NCBI GenBank assembly: GCA_018398575.1
Contig: JAGTXZ010000002.1
Location: forward strand, 126,501-190,500
DNA from: Ampelomyces quisqualis
Lineage: Eukaryota; Ascomycota; Dothideomycetes; Pleosporales; Phaeosphaeriaceae
Direction: 5' to 3'
DNA length: 64,000 bases
The translations under genes and the position numbers were made by a program. Below, in pieces: positions 48,201 to 59,600 of this stretch. The notes beneath the pieces were generated by a model. The model made no database searches. It was given only the letters and a program-made list of their open reading frames with translations, and was not told where the DNA came from. Numbering within the stretch: the first letter of the stretch is position 1; each line of letters opens with the position of its first letter.

Positions 48201-48536
48201 ATATTAGGCGCGTTCTTTTACTTAGTAGTAAAGTCCTAAGATATTACTAGATATAACTTAGGCCTATACTTACTATAGTAGACTACTTAATAGCCTTACG
48301 CTTGTATAAAGACTTCTTAAAAGAAGTAGGTAGTAGTATTAAAAAAACGCGGATAATAATTATAATATATAAGAAGTTAATAAAGAGAACGCTAGATTAT
48401 TATATATAATATAAGTAAGTCTATAGTATATTATAAGAGTTAAGTTACAAGTATAAAAGAATAGCTCTAGTATAAAGTAATTTTATTTTAGTATTACTAT
48501 ACAGACTATAATACTAGTGCTAGAGTAGAAAGATAT

Positions 48537-48837
48537 TATAATAGGCTGCTACCTAGAGTTTCTCTTAGTTATAGAAAAACTTTAGGTCTATACTAGAAAC
48601 ACTAGAAGAGTTCTAGAGCTAGAAACACTAGAAGAGTTCTAGAGCTAGAAACACTAGAAGAGTTCTAGAGCTAGAACGCTTAAAGACTTCTAGAACTAGA
48701 ACTTCTAAATGTTTTAGAACTAGAACTAGTAGAGGATTTCTAGGTAACTATAAAAGACTTCTATAGTAGTTTCTAAACAGGCTATTAAATTTATAACTCT
48801 ATATCCTAGTACCTACTCTAAGAGTCCGCTTCTTATA
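48537..48837 (+). repeat. Gypsy-3b 3' LTR with internal tandem repeat
   Basis: 301 bp; the pair of 40987-41458. It differs from the left copy by transitions and by expansion of one 26-bp unit to three. Confidence 0.87.
48599..48676. repeat. 3 x 26-bp perfect tandem repeat inside the LTR
   Basis: Three identical head-to-tail units beginning ACACTAGAAGAGTTCTAG at 48599, 48625 and 48651. The left LTR has one unit, with GGG where these have GAG. The three units share the same G-to-A changes, so the expansion probably followed the mutations. Confidence 0.9.
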
Positions 48838-49540
48838 GTGCTAGAGCTAGTTTTTCTAACTCTCTTTCTTTTCTTACCTCTTTTCTAGCTACCTAGGTAT
48901 AGGCTAGTTAGGCTATATTATAATTTTAGAGTAATAGCTAGAGTTTTAGAACTATAATAGACCTTATAATAGCCTACTAGCTATTAAGTAAATTTTACCT
49001 ATATAGTTATATTATATAGCTCTTAAATGGTTACTACTACTCTTACAGTACCTACCTATTTACACCTAGCTACTTACATATTATATAAGCTGTAAACAGT
49101 AACAGGACCTTAAAGTAGTACTTCCTGGCCCTAGCGCTAGCTATAGCAGCCTAGAACTTCCACTTTACTAACACTCGGCGCGATTGGATCGATTCACAGG
49201 GTTCTGCTAATGCACAGGTTACCCTCTTGATCAAAGCTATTGCAAGCCTCCTCGATGAGACTAAGAAGATATGCAACTAGAAACAATTTTTTTATTCCCA
49301 GAGTCCTGCGGCTACGGCATACGATCTCAGAAGCATAAGAACCCGTGACTGGTTATGGGTTTATCACAGCATTTATCGCAAATAGAGAGTCGGCAGGTAA
49401 ATCTGATCTCTCACCACCTCTATAACACTACGGTGTCGGGTGGCAAACCGCATCCACCGTAATATCCGTCAATTGATACGACACGCATGCAATATGCGAT
49501 CGAAGCTGTATTCCCTTAAGTCGTACGCATAAAATAATTC
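48838..49540. other. Right flank of Gypsy-3b and edge of island 2
   Basis: No gene seen. 48838-49130 is AT-rich and RIP-like. From about 49140 composition becomes normal (CGGCGCGATTGGATCGATTC). The 400 bases up to the PrpD-like remnant contain no readable frame I trust. Confidence 0.5.
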
Positions 49541-50115
49541 TTCGGATCAGATACCCAATCTTTTCACCTCCGCCGAAGGAGGTGTGCTGGCAGCCCTGCT
49601 AGCCCGGAATGGTTTTATATCTTCTCTCTAGGCGCTACAGTCGAAGCACGGCTCGCTTCATGTCGTGAGCACACGTGGAAACTCGTGCAGCATGCTTTGA
49701 TTAGCTCGAAACGATCTGGCAGATCGAAATGAATACGTTCAATCCCTTCTCTTGCGGTACTGTGATGCAGCCAGTCAAATTAGATTAGCAACGAAACTAC
49801 CTCTCAAGGCAGATCCCATGTTGACTAAGGTCTGTTGGCAAGTTCAGTATCTATCATGTAGCGCCTATTGGTATTCTCTACGACGATGCCACTTCATTGC
49901 AATTCACAAGTGGACCGTTGTGGGGACACGCGAGAACATGAATGTTACAGAAGTTGCTACTGTATCAAAAGCTGAAGCATGTTTCACCATAATTCAAAAT
50001 GATGGCACCGAGTCAGAGAAGCACAGTGAACATGCAGAGCACAGCATTTAAAATCCGCTCACCGAAGCAGACTTACAAAAGAAAGTGAATCCGATCGAAG
50101 AGAAGCAAGCATAGA
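49541..50115 (+). pseudogene. Remnant of an MmgE/PrpD-family gene (2-methylcitrate dehydratase superfamily)
   Basis: Two blocks of family similarity occur in order on the plus strand. At about 49558-49675 the frame reads FTSAEGGVLAALLARNGFIS, a stop, then ALQSKHGSLHVVS; this matches the helical GVLAALLA-GF and E-x-KxG-L region of the family. After a frame change, a 99-codon open piece (49752-50051) ends with NMNVTEV, SKAEACFTIIQNDGTESEKH and EHAEHSI. It then continues past a TAA as NPLTEADLQKKV, the C-terminal VTI-DGT...EHA...NPLT-ADL-KK signature. The N-terminal two thirds are missing and at least two stops and a frameshift remain, so this is a dead gene. Members are dehydratases, epimerases or decarboxylases of small acids; which one cannot be said. 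It converges on bioDA, ending about 115 bases from its stop. Confidence 0.6.
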
Positions 50116-50229
50116 GGGTTTACAAGGTTCACGAATGTACAGAACTTGGACGATGTTGCAATGATACGCCAAATGTATTGAGAGAAGCGCTGAGATGGGC
50201 ATGGCCTCCATCACAACTTCCTTCCGTCG

Positions 50230-52800
50230 CTATAGGACCTCGTTCAATCTCAAGACAAAGGCTTCTTCCACAGCCTCCAAATGTGTTGGTTTCGCTGTCA
50301 TGCTTGCCATAAGGTATATGACATTACCGAGAATGCGGGAGTGGATGCGAATCTGATCTTGTGAAGTGGGCTTCAGCAAAGCATCACGCAGGCCAACGGA
50401 CGCTGAAGAGTTGTAACCTATGTAATGTTAACCGCAGTACTAGTGGAAAACATGAATTCATACCACAGCCCGCACTGTCGACAAGAGAGACAGCAAGCAC
50501 GGAACCCAATGCGTTCACATGGGCCACGCGCTGATGTTTGGAGACCTCGATCACGAAATCTTGAGACCACATGCTCCATAATCCCTTCCCTTCATGCTGG
50601 CCGGTGCGTCCGTCTTGAACATGCGACCGGTGGGTCGTTTCCCACTGCTTTCTAAAGGTGCTCCAATCTTGGCTTTTTTCCGCTTTCTTAGCTGTCTCAA
50701 GGCTGACATTGGCAACTTGGCAACCGACCGCATGTGCCGTGTAACTATGCCCATGCAGAAGTGCTTCTGACTTTTCATCGCCCCAGAAAGCTTGGAAGAT
50801 TGAATCGCTTGCGGTAGTGATGGCGAGTGGAAGGAGACCACCAGTCAGTAGTTTGGCGTGCACGCTGATGTCTGGATGAAGTCCGAGGAAAGAGCCTGAA
50901 GAAAAGCGACCGAGGCGGTACAGACCTGTGAAAACCTCATCAAACACTACTGGAATCCCAGACCAAGCATCCCCGTTTCCTTTTAATGTTGATTTGGCTC
51001 CTTGCGCTGAACCGAAATCGTAGCGGCGCACCACTCGCAGAAGACTTTGCTGGAATAAAGGATCGACAAAGATCATTCCACCTGCTCCCAGAACGACAGG
51101 CTCCATGATAAGTGCACCAAACTTCGCTCCTTGTTCTTTAATTAACTTGTCGAGTGTCTGCACGATGTAGGTTTCGTAGCGCAATGATGGACCTCTCGCG
51201 TCGAGGTTGAAAATTTCATCTTGACTGTCGAATTGCTTCACCGGACGAAGATCTTCCCCCATACCCTCAGGGGGTTCAACAATCCATCGCCCTTTCACCA
51301 TCTTGTATGTTGGGTAGTCGAACCAGAAACCGCGACCCCGATACCAGTCGACTTTCTCATTGAATACGCAAGGCTCAGAAGCATCCATGGCCCCGATAGT
51401 GTCACCATGATAGCTTGCCTTGAGACCCAGGACACCGACTTCTTCTTTTGAGCCATCCCAGCCGTAGTGCTTGCAGGCGGCCCGCAGCGCCATCTTGATG
51501 CCGACTTCCGTTGCGGTACTTCCGTTGTCTGTGTAAAATACTTTCTTGAGACGGGGATTATCAAGACGTTTGAGCATTGTCTCCGCGAGTTCCAAAGCTG
51601 GTTGATGAGTGGCTCCAGCGAACATGACGTGGCCATATCGCCCTGCTGCATACGCCGCGGCCAACGATAATTCAGGGTTACCGTGACCATAGCCTTGCGT
51701 CCACCAGGATGCAGAGCCATCGAAAGCAGTATATAGTGCGGAATCGTTATATTTGCTACTACTGGTCTCCATGACTTGGAAGTAATCACCGTATGCGGAA
51801 TCAAAGACCAACACGTCCTCGGCGTTTGTTATATGCTTGTGTTGCGTGAAAGGATGCCATATCGCTTGCTTCGTACGCAACGCCACGCTTTCAAGGTTGG
51901 CCACTCGTGTTGCATGGCGGCCGATAATGCATCCAGCAACCTCACTTACGTGCTCTTCTCGACTGCGCGCATCGTAATATCTTCGCATAACAGCTTCCTC
52001 TTCCCTGGTTCCCGCAACAAGTTCGTCGAGATCTGGTATCCATGGAATATCGAATGTCGAAATGCTCTTCTCCTCGAAGTATTGCTTCAAGTACGAGGCA
52101 TTTTCATACTTACTCTGGTTTTCGAAACATACTACAGCATCGATGTCATATCCTCTGATGACGAGAGACTCAGCAGCGGAGATGGTTGCTGCAATGCCAC
52201 CTAGTCGGTGGTCGCCAACAAGGACGACAGGGAGTCGCAGTGCCCGGAAAATATCTGCTTGGGGGGTCCCCGATGGACCTGGACTGAGTACGCCCCCAGC
52301 GGTTTCGACGATAGCAAGACCCATGTCGGCTTGTCCCGAGGGAAGTGCGCCAGCCCCTTGTTGAAGACATTTCGCAAGTTCTTGGTTGAGGTGGTCGTCA
52401 CTCGGCTTCGTTATGATCAGCATTTGTAATTTTGTCTCCGCACTGGCGCACTTACAGCGTGCGATGCACCTCTTGCCGCGACATGCGGACTTACAGCATC
52501 GTTGAATTTGAACAGTGTTGACACTGGGCTGCCACTATATCTACGCACGTAACTGCATTCTATCAGCCCCGTATTCTGGCATTGCAACCGAGTCTCTCAC
52601 TCATCGTCAGCCTCATCAGCTGGGCCAGTCGATATTGGCTTGATGTACCGCACTGTCCATTTCGTTGGACTAGACCTTGCTCCGAAGTGAGCGCCGAGAA
52701 GCGTAGACAAAACGGTCTTGCCGACACCTGTATTTGCACCATAGATCTGGACAGCGATTAATTTCTGCCACAGACCTCCTGATACGGACACTCTGGACAT
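50230..52800 (-). CDS. bioDA: Bifunctional dethiobiotin synthetase / DAPA aminotransferase (biotin synthesis)
   Basis: Four exons, 52601-52800, 52456-52552, 50464-52405 and 50230-50417, join in frame to 808 residues. Introns are 48, 50 and 46 bp (GTGAGA...GCAG, GTAAGT...GAAG, GTATGA...ATAG). The N-terminal BioD domain has the P-loop GANTGVGKT (21-29), VETAGGVLSPGPSG (132-145) and GDHRLGG (163-169). It makes dethiobiotin from DAPA, CO2 and ATP. The C-terminal BioA domain is a class III PLP aminotransferase making DAPA from KAPA. Its motifs are WHPFTQH (282-288), SASWWTQGYGHGNPEL (330-345), DNGSTATE (392-399), SYHGDTIGAM (430-439), VVFDEVFTG (585-593) and AKLLTGG with the likely PLP lysine at 617. 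The last exon supplies the conserved GLRDALL and RILGNVIYLMAS. Start at 52800 sits 20 residues before the P-loop with A at -3; an in-frame ATG at 52899 could add a basic N-terminus. All catalytic motifs are present, so it should be functional, though RIP-mutated DNA lies only about 250 bases upstream. Confidence 0.95.
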
Positions 52801-53100
52801 TGTTCGCTCAACTGGAAGGCCTACCGTAACCTCGAGCTGTTCACGAGACACGACAGGTAACAATCTTAAGCCGAGCTCTCTGCAACGTTGGGCCGACATG
52901 CAGTCACGGCCCAACAGTTTCTTTGAACCATTCCAAAGGGTTATTCGCACGGGGACGTCTCAACCGGCCACACGCTAATGGTAATTTCCGTGTATCGTAA
53001 TGTAACTGCGCATCGATTTTGTTAGTAATCCTACCCAAATTTTATACGCGCACGCATCTATGCACATATTATGCTGCCTACTACCTGCTAGACCTATTTT
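52801..53100. promoter_or_regulatory. Short 5' region of bioDA up to the AT-rich border
   Basis: Only about 250 bases of GC-normal sequence separate the bioDA start from RIP-type DNA. On the minus strand TATAAAA occurs at 53040-53046, about 240 bases upstream of the ATG; it could be a core promoter element but may be chance at the AT border. Nothing else can be assigned. Confidence 0.3.
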
Positions 53101-53830
53101 TCAAGCTTCTTATATAGCCTAGAGTACCTATTTCTATTTTTTTTAGTGTTTTAAAGCTATACCTCCTAACCTTAACGTTACTACTACTACTCCTAAGGTG
53201 TACTACACTAGCGCAGCTACTAAACAAAGCTTCTACAAAAAGCTTAATAACTTACCTAATATAGGCGCTTAGAGAGAAGAGCTCTTTATACTATACACCC
53301 TTATTATATTAGATAAAAAGGATTTTAAGCGCTTATAGCTATATTTCTTTTATATTTAGAGTTATTATAAGTACGCTTATAATTGCGCAAGTAGTATAGT
53401 AGAGTACTACTACTACTACCTTACTTATAAGAACTATATACTAAAGATAAAGCTACTAGTAAAGGTAGCTTACTATATACTATTAGAAATAGCGTAACTT
53501 ACTTATTATACTATTAAGTAAGTTACTATTAGTATACTAATAGTTATACTATTAAGTAGACTAGAAATCTTACTTATACTTGTATACTTAATAAGATAGA
53601 CTTAGCTAAGCTAAATAATACGCTTAAGTAGGTAGTAATCTATATTACGTACTTTATACCTAGTATAGTACCTACTAATTTACTTAAGTTACTACGCGTA
53701 ACTAGTATAATAGAGACTAGTATAAAGTAGCTTAAGAATATAAGTAGGTACTATCTTTACTTAAAAATAATCTTAAACTAGAGTTATATTAATAGAAAGA
53801 GGTATTAAGAGAAAGAATAACCTAGTAGAC
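53101..53830 (+). mobile_element. RIP-degenerate transposon remnant, left part
   Basis: AT-rich sequence with long stretches readable on the plus strand apart from TAG/TAA stops (KVYYTSAATKQSFYKKLN and SYYKYAYNCASSIVE). The SSIVE segment recalls the C-terminal part of fungal MULE transposases, but the order relative to 54674-55409 is then odd. Class is uncertain. Interrupted at 53831 by the short-TIR repeat. Confidence 0.35.
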
Positions 53831-54673
53831 GTTAGGAAAACACAACGTTAGCAACATCCGCGATATAAGCAACACTGTTAGAATAGTTAACTAGATAGTT
53901 CTTAACTGTACTTAACTGTCCCTAGGGTCTCCTATTTGTTCCAGCTGCCTAATTAGCCTAAAACGCTTAAATTAATCTACCTAGTCCACTGGACCTACCT
54001 GCCCTCTCTGCGCTATAACGTAATTATCCTAAAAACTCAAAATATAGAGCTTAATTTTCTCTTTAAAACGTACTTTTTAGATTTCTTATAGCTGCTCTTG
54101 TTGTTAAGATGCAAGGCAGTAAAGTTTGTATAGTTTTAAAGTTCTTTACTAAGGCTTGTTTTTGCTAAAGCTCTAGCACTTTAACTAGATAATATATTAT
54201 ATTTTTTATTAAAGAAATAGTAACTAAATTGCAGATTTTACTATAGAACAATTTTATTATAATATAATATTTGCGGGTGTGTAGATCTATTGTCTTAAAC
54301 GTACTTTAAAGTTTTTTTAAAAAAGTTTATAACTTTAACGCGCTATATCTTAATAACTAGACTAGTTATTAAAATTCTAAATAGTGCATTTTAAAGAGGA
54401 GATCCCGTTCTATATTTTGAGTCCTTAAAACAATTACGTAATCTAAAATATACAGCAATACAGTTACGTAAGTAAAATTAGCGATACTAGCAACACTAGC
54501 AACACAGGTAACACAGGCAACACAGCTAACTTGCTTTTAGGTTGCTGTTAGGTTGCTAGCAACTAGAAGTAAGTAGAGCAACTTTAGCAAATTGTCTAGT
54601 AGACAGTATTGCTGTTAGGCTGCCGCGAGTCGCAGCGATTGGGCCAATCAGATTAATCTTAAACTTTCCTAAC
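53831..54673. repeat. Short-TIR non-coding repeat, copy 2
   Basis: About 843 bp, homologous throughout to 26820-27636, in the same orientation. Ends are GTTAGGAAAAC and CTTTCCTAAC, an imperfect inverted pair. More RIP-mutated than copy 1 (CTACCTAGTCCACTGGACC against CCACCTGATCCACTAGACC). It shares the ends GCAACATCCGCGA and GCTGCCGCG-GTCGCAGC. No coding frame and no convincing target duplication. Confidence 0.65.
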
Positions 54674-55409
54674 AGAGTACTAGCTTTATAACGTAATAAA
54701 ATACTTAGAGTAGAATAGCTAGTAATATTATAACCTTAGTACTATTACGTATACTAATAGTAATAGTAGTAGTAGTAGTAGTAGTGTAGGATTTACTATG
54801 CCTAAACGCCTATATATATTAGCTAATTATAGGCGTTTTATAATTGTAAATAGTACCTACAAGATAAATATACTAGGCTAGTACCTTTTTACTATTATAG
54901 TTAGAGATAACATAGGTAGTAGAGTACTATATACTTATATACTAGTCTTATTAGAAAAGAGTAAAGTACTTATAGCTAGGCTAAAAGAGCTAAAAACACT
55001 ATATACGCATAAAGAGTATATATAGTAACTATACTATATACTTATAGATAATAGCGCTACTAAGTAGCTAGCTATAAAGAAGGCTTTTTATAGACTTAAA
55101 GCTAGTAAGTAAGAGGTATTCTACTTACTTTATAATATTTATAGTAACTATATACTATAGTAGAAGGTTAGAAATCTAATAGTACTAAAGTTACTGTAGT
55201 AGGCTATCTAAACGCGCACTAAGATTAAATATACTAATATTCTTACTTAGGTAATAGCTCTTGCTTATACTATAATAAAAAAGAAGATTTAAATAATAAA
55301 AGTTGTATAGAAAGAGTAAGAGTTAACGCTATAGTAGGACTACTAAAAAAAAGTAAGTGTAAGTAGTCTAATATACAAGAATCTACTATAAAAAAGGTAT
55401 TCTAGTATA
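54674..55409 (+). mobile_element. MULE-like transposase remnant
   Basis: A plus-strand frame broken by TAG/TAA reads ILANYRRFIIVNSTYKINIL, where IVDSTYKTN with a catalytic Asp would be expected. It continues with YLFTIIVRDNIGSRV, YYILIDNSATK and EVFYLLYNIYSNYIL, the last matching the LLC-x-H-S region. The order first D, second D, C/H fits the MULE (Mutator-like) DDE core. Ends are not recognised. Cut at 55410 by a Gypsy LTR. Confidence 0.5.
54757..54793. repeat. AGT/TAG trinucleotide microsatellite
   Basis: A run of about ten consecutive (TAG)n-type units inside the transposon remnant, flanked by imperfect AGTAATAGT units. Probably a replication-slippage product. Confidence 0.8.
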
Positions 55410-55628
55410 TGTAACAGAGTATGTAAATAAGTCGATTACGAGATTATTACACGTAATATCTAAGCATATTACTAGAAAATAAGGACCTATTTAGTATTAG
55501 CCTATCTGATTAAGCTAATTCTTAGCTTAATACATTTAATCTAATCTATCTTTAATTAGAGTAAAAAACAAGTAATTTAATTTTTTTACTTATAACAACC
55601 TAATCTAAAGTATTGCTTAGCTTCTATA
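55410..55628 (+). repeat. Gypsy-4 5' LTR
   Basis: 219 bp, TGTAACAGAG...TTCTATA, matching 41104-41321 along its length. The right flank does not repeat the left flank, so it is not a solo LTR but the 5' LTR of a longer element. Confidence 0.75.
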
Positions 55629-56602
55629 GTTACAAGTCCTGTGTTTTAAGACTATAGTGTTAATTTCTTTTACGTACCTTATATTACTAAGGTACTATCT
55701 AGATTAAAGATTACTCTAATACTTCTTAAAAACCTATCTTAAATACTCTCTATATAAACTACCTAGTCTATAATTATAGATACCTATTCTAACAATAACA
55801 TTAGCCTAGAACTTCTTTTAACTAGTTAAGTAGACTAGATATACTAGTTTACCTAACTCTAGCTTTGTACTTATAACAAAGAAGTCTAGGATTAAGTTAA
55901 CCTAGATACTAAAACAGTGCTTACAATTAACAATTAGAAACCTAAGTATTCTAAGCTTCTAGCTGCGCCTAGTTAGCTAGTCTTAGCGCTACTATCTAGA
56001 GCTACTAATCTTAATACGCAAATCTGTAATAAAGCTTTTAATTAATATAATATAAAGCTAGCTACCTATAAACTTGCCTTAGTAGTTATAAAGAAGACAT
56101 CTACTAATACAAAATAAATACGTTAAGATAGACTAGGTAATAGCTAAGCTTAGTATTATTTAGAAATAGATTAGTAAGACTATAGCTAAGAATCTAATAG
56201 CTGCTGTAGTAATTAAGATGCTTAATTCCTTAGAGATAACTCTCTAAGCCTTAATTAGAATCCTAAAACATAACCTTGCTCTAATAGACAATAATACTAT
56301 ATACCTAGTTAGGCAGTAGTATTAGGCTTATCTAGAAAAGGCTAGGCATAGTAAAATTACTCTAGATAAATAGTTTATTAAATAGTAAGTAATCTATAGT
56401 AAGGCTTAAGCGTTTAAAGTTATAGAGATAGAAGAATAACTTAGTCTTACTAATTTTCTAGATACCCTATCTACTAAGATTGCTTCTAACTAGGCTAAAT
56501 GAATGCGTTAGGATATTATTAAAGATGTAGCTCTTAGTTAACTAGCTATAACTATATATAATCTAGTAAAAGTTTTCTCTCTTATACTCTAGAAGTAAGT
56601 AG
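55410..56602 (+). mobile_element. Gypsy-4: 5' LTR and gag part, interrupted by Gypsy-5
   Basis: Starts with an LTR (55410-55628) homologous to the solo LTR at 41104. A gag-like region follows whose last 110 bases (56490-56600) match Gypsy-2a at 600-760. The element is cut at 56603 by another retrotransposon, and its pol part is not seen before the window ends. RIP-degenerate. Confidence 0.6.
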
Positions 56603-59600
56603 TGTAGTAAAGTAACATAGAAAGTAAGTCTAAAGAATACTTAGGGTACAGCTAAGGGCATAGACAAGATATAATAGCTAAAGGGCTATTAGAGAACAAC
56701 AACCAACATAACAGAACACACCTAATAATAATATATTTAATTCTACATTAAATCTAATAGGCCTTAAAGGTAAATAACGCTCTACTACATATAGTAACTA
56801 ATTACAACTCTATATTCTTATTAGCCTAAGCCTTAGAAGGCTACGCACCTACGTATACACCTACGCTTTTTTATAGTTTTTGTAACCTAGAAATTGCAGG
56901 AACGCAATATTCTAATAAGTGTTTAGTAAGCTGCTACAGTTCTCTCTAGAATATCATTAGTATCTATTCTAAGAACATAGAGTTAGTACTCTAAAATTAG
57001 AGGAACAGAAAATAGGATCTGAAGTAACGCCTATCTAGAGGGTCTAGAGTAACACCTATCTAAAGTACCTAGATTAGCTACTACTAGAACTTAGTTAGAA
57101 GGAGAATTAAGCAGACTCTAAAAAGCAAAGTAATAGCTAGAGAAGTAAGACGTAAGCTGCAGCTAAAGCTATATTAGACTAAGTAAAAGTACAAAGTTAT
57201 TGCGCCTTACTAAGTATATAATATACTAAAGAAGCTCTAAAGTTTGGATAATAAGAATAACTAAGAGTAGACTAAGAAAGATATTAAAACAAGTAGTTAG
57301 AAGATAGAGAAAACTAACAATTGCTTAGATAGCAAGTATAAAGAAATTAGGAAGAAATTAGTAGGCTTTATAACAGAAGCTCTATTAGATATTAGAAAAG
57401 CTTAAGCCTTTAGCCTTTTAGCAATCCTATACAAAGCAGTAGCCTTAGTTCTAGTCTTCTAGGCTATTTCTCTTCTTTAGTTTATTTAAATAAGCTCTAA
57501 CTACTATTTAGGTAGTTTACAAAAGCAACGTAGAGACAACATAAAACTGCTTAACAGTATATTAAGTTATTAACGCCTTAAATACTCTAACAGACAGGAA
57601 GCTCTACTACTAACGCCTATAGAGTTAATATAAGAAGCTAGCGCCATTATAAGTAGGGCGCTAGAGAAGTAGGCTAAACAGCTATTAGAAGAGCACTCTA
57701 GGCGCAGAAGTATAGGCTAAAATAACTTAATATTAAGGGCTTTTTAGATACTGGCAGAGTCTCTTAACTAAGTGTAGACTCTATTGTACACAATTAAGTT
57801 GCTGCCTTACCTAGTAGAAAACATACTGTTATTTAATAAGACTAATGTTACAGACTTTCTAGAGCGCTTTAAGGACTTCTTAAAGTACTATAGCTTTACA
57901 GACTAGATAATAATTAACAGACTAGTTGCCTACTATAAGCTAAGACAGAGGACTATTATACAGGCGTCTAAAGAGTATACAAAAGCCTAGAATAACTACT
58001 TGTAGAGAAAGCTCTGCAATAGCTTCTAACAACGCTTTAGAAATAATAATAAAGGTTAATAGAAAGAGCGTAAGAGTACTTTAAACACTAGCTAGGTTAG
58101 TGCTAAATAAGATTAGACCTAAAGATTAGAGACTACCTACAGAACTTTTAAATCTGCAGCAAAAGGTGTATTAAAGCAGGCACTATTAATAAGAACTATT
58201 ATAGCTACTACCTTGTTAAGGGACTGCTGCTCTAAAACGTAACAAAGATCTTAGAGAGATTTAGCCTAAAAACAGACACTCTAAAGAACTTTAAGTACAA
58301 AAAGATCTAAGACTACTTAGTAAAGCGCCTAGAGGTAGAGAAGGAAGCGCGTATACTAAATCTAGCAGAAGCTATAAGAGCCTTTAAACTAAAAGTAGAG
58401 TTTAAAGTAGAACTGACAGCTAAACAACTATTAGTCTTACCTTAACAAAATAGCTTTAAACTATAAGTTAAGCTAGAAGTAAGCTTCTAACTTACTACTC
58501 TTTAGTTACTAACAAAGAGTACTCTATCTAGGAACTAGCACAAGTAAGCCTTTTTTAGTGCTGCGCCTATAAAGAATAAAGTAGATAACCTTATAGATAA
58601 AATGCTACAGCTTAGGCTTAACTAAATAACTATTAAGTAACAGCTATAGAGTATGTAATAGACCTCTCGCAAAGTAGAGCTTATAAATAATCTAGTTCTC
58701 TACGCTTTAGTTTGCAAGCAAACTAAAGAACAATTAGAAGCTCTGTAACTATATATGCCTTATTTAGCTCTATAGAACTAGAGCTATTAGAACTATAGGT
58801 AATAGTAACAGGCATAAAAGAATAATAGCTACTAACGTAACAGCTAGAGCTACAACTACTTAAACAACAATTAAGGCTACTAGCAGAAACGTTCTAGTAG
58901 AAGACTACTAAGCAGCTTTAGGATAAACTGTTAGGTTTGCGATAAGACTAGTTATTTAAAACAGAACTACCTAACACTAAGAGGTTTTATTACTAATAGC
59001 TAGTGCTTTCTTAACAAACGCAACATGCTTTAATAGGAGACGCCTAACAACCTATAGAGCTAAGTTACAGGTCTTAGCAACGCACAATAGGCCAAGACTA
59101 TTTTAGCTAAGATTAAGAGGCACTTTCTAAAATGTAACGTTAACCTACTTAAGGTTAAATCTAAGTTTATAGGTAGACCTAGTCTCTCTATTCCTATTAA
59201 GAACAACGCAGTCTCTATACAGCTAGTACCTAACACTTTAGAAGCGCTGTTAGAAGTAAACTATAACAAGTATTAGGACATATTAGACTGCCTTATAACT
59301 AATTCTAAGAAACTTCTTACTAACAGCAGCTTAGTATTAGCTACAGTTATTAGCTAAAACTAAGCAAAGCGTAGTAATAGTTAGCCTCTATACAGTTAAG
59401 TTTAGGTTTAGAAGCTACCTTAGAAACTAGTTAATAGAATCCTGCACTTAAAAGGTTACAGAAATAGAAATAACAGCTACTTTATAAGCAAGAAGTTAGA
59501 GTAAGACAACTTAGTTTAATTTGCAAGTAATAAGAAATTAGAAGATATAGAAATAAGAGATGTTACCTAACTAACTAAGAGGCTGTTAAAGCCTACCTAC

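Larger units (their letters stand above)
40987..48837 (+). mobile_element. Gypsy-3b: Gypsy element, sibling of Gypsy-3a in opposite orientation, with nested solo LTR
   Basis: The left LTR (40987-41458) contains a solo LTR; without it the LTR is 249 bp. The right LTR (48537-48837) is 301 bp because of two extra 26-bp tandem units; without them it too is 249 bp. LTR starts (TGTAACAGGCTGCTACC before RIP) and the ATTAAATTTAATTA following the 5' LTR match Gypsy-3a. Plus-strand pol has the RT segment AYINNILIYSSRSKA at about 43885-43930, both catalytic Asp changed to Asn. An antisense ORF lies near 47750-48200. There is no clean target duplication, only GCGC left against GTGC right. Strongly RIP-mutated throughout. 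Confidence 0.87.

Noticed and set aside
48599..48676. CRISPR-like repeats
   Set aside because: Units are directly adjacent with no spacers and lie in a fungal LTR.
40987..48837. A target-site duplication for Gypsy-3b
   Set aside because: Only GCGC against GTGC could be proposed; too weak to claim.
51295..51804. 169-codon minus-strand frame inside bioDA
   Set aside because: Alternative-frame shadow of the aminotransferase exon.
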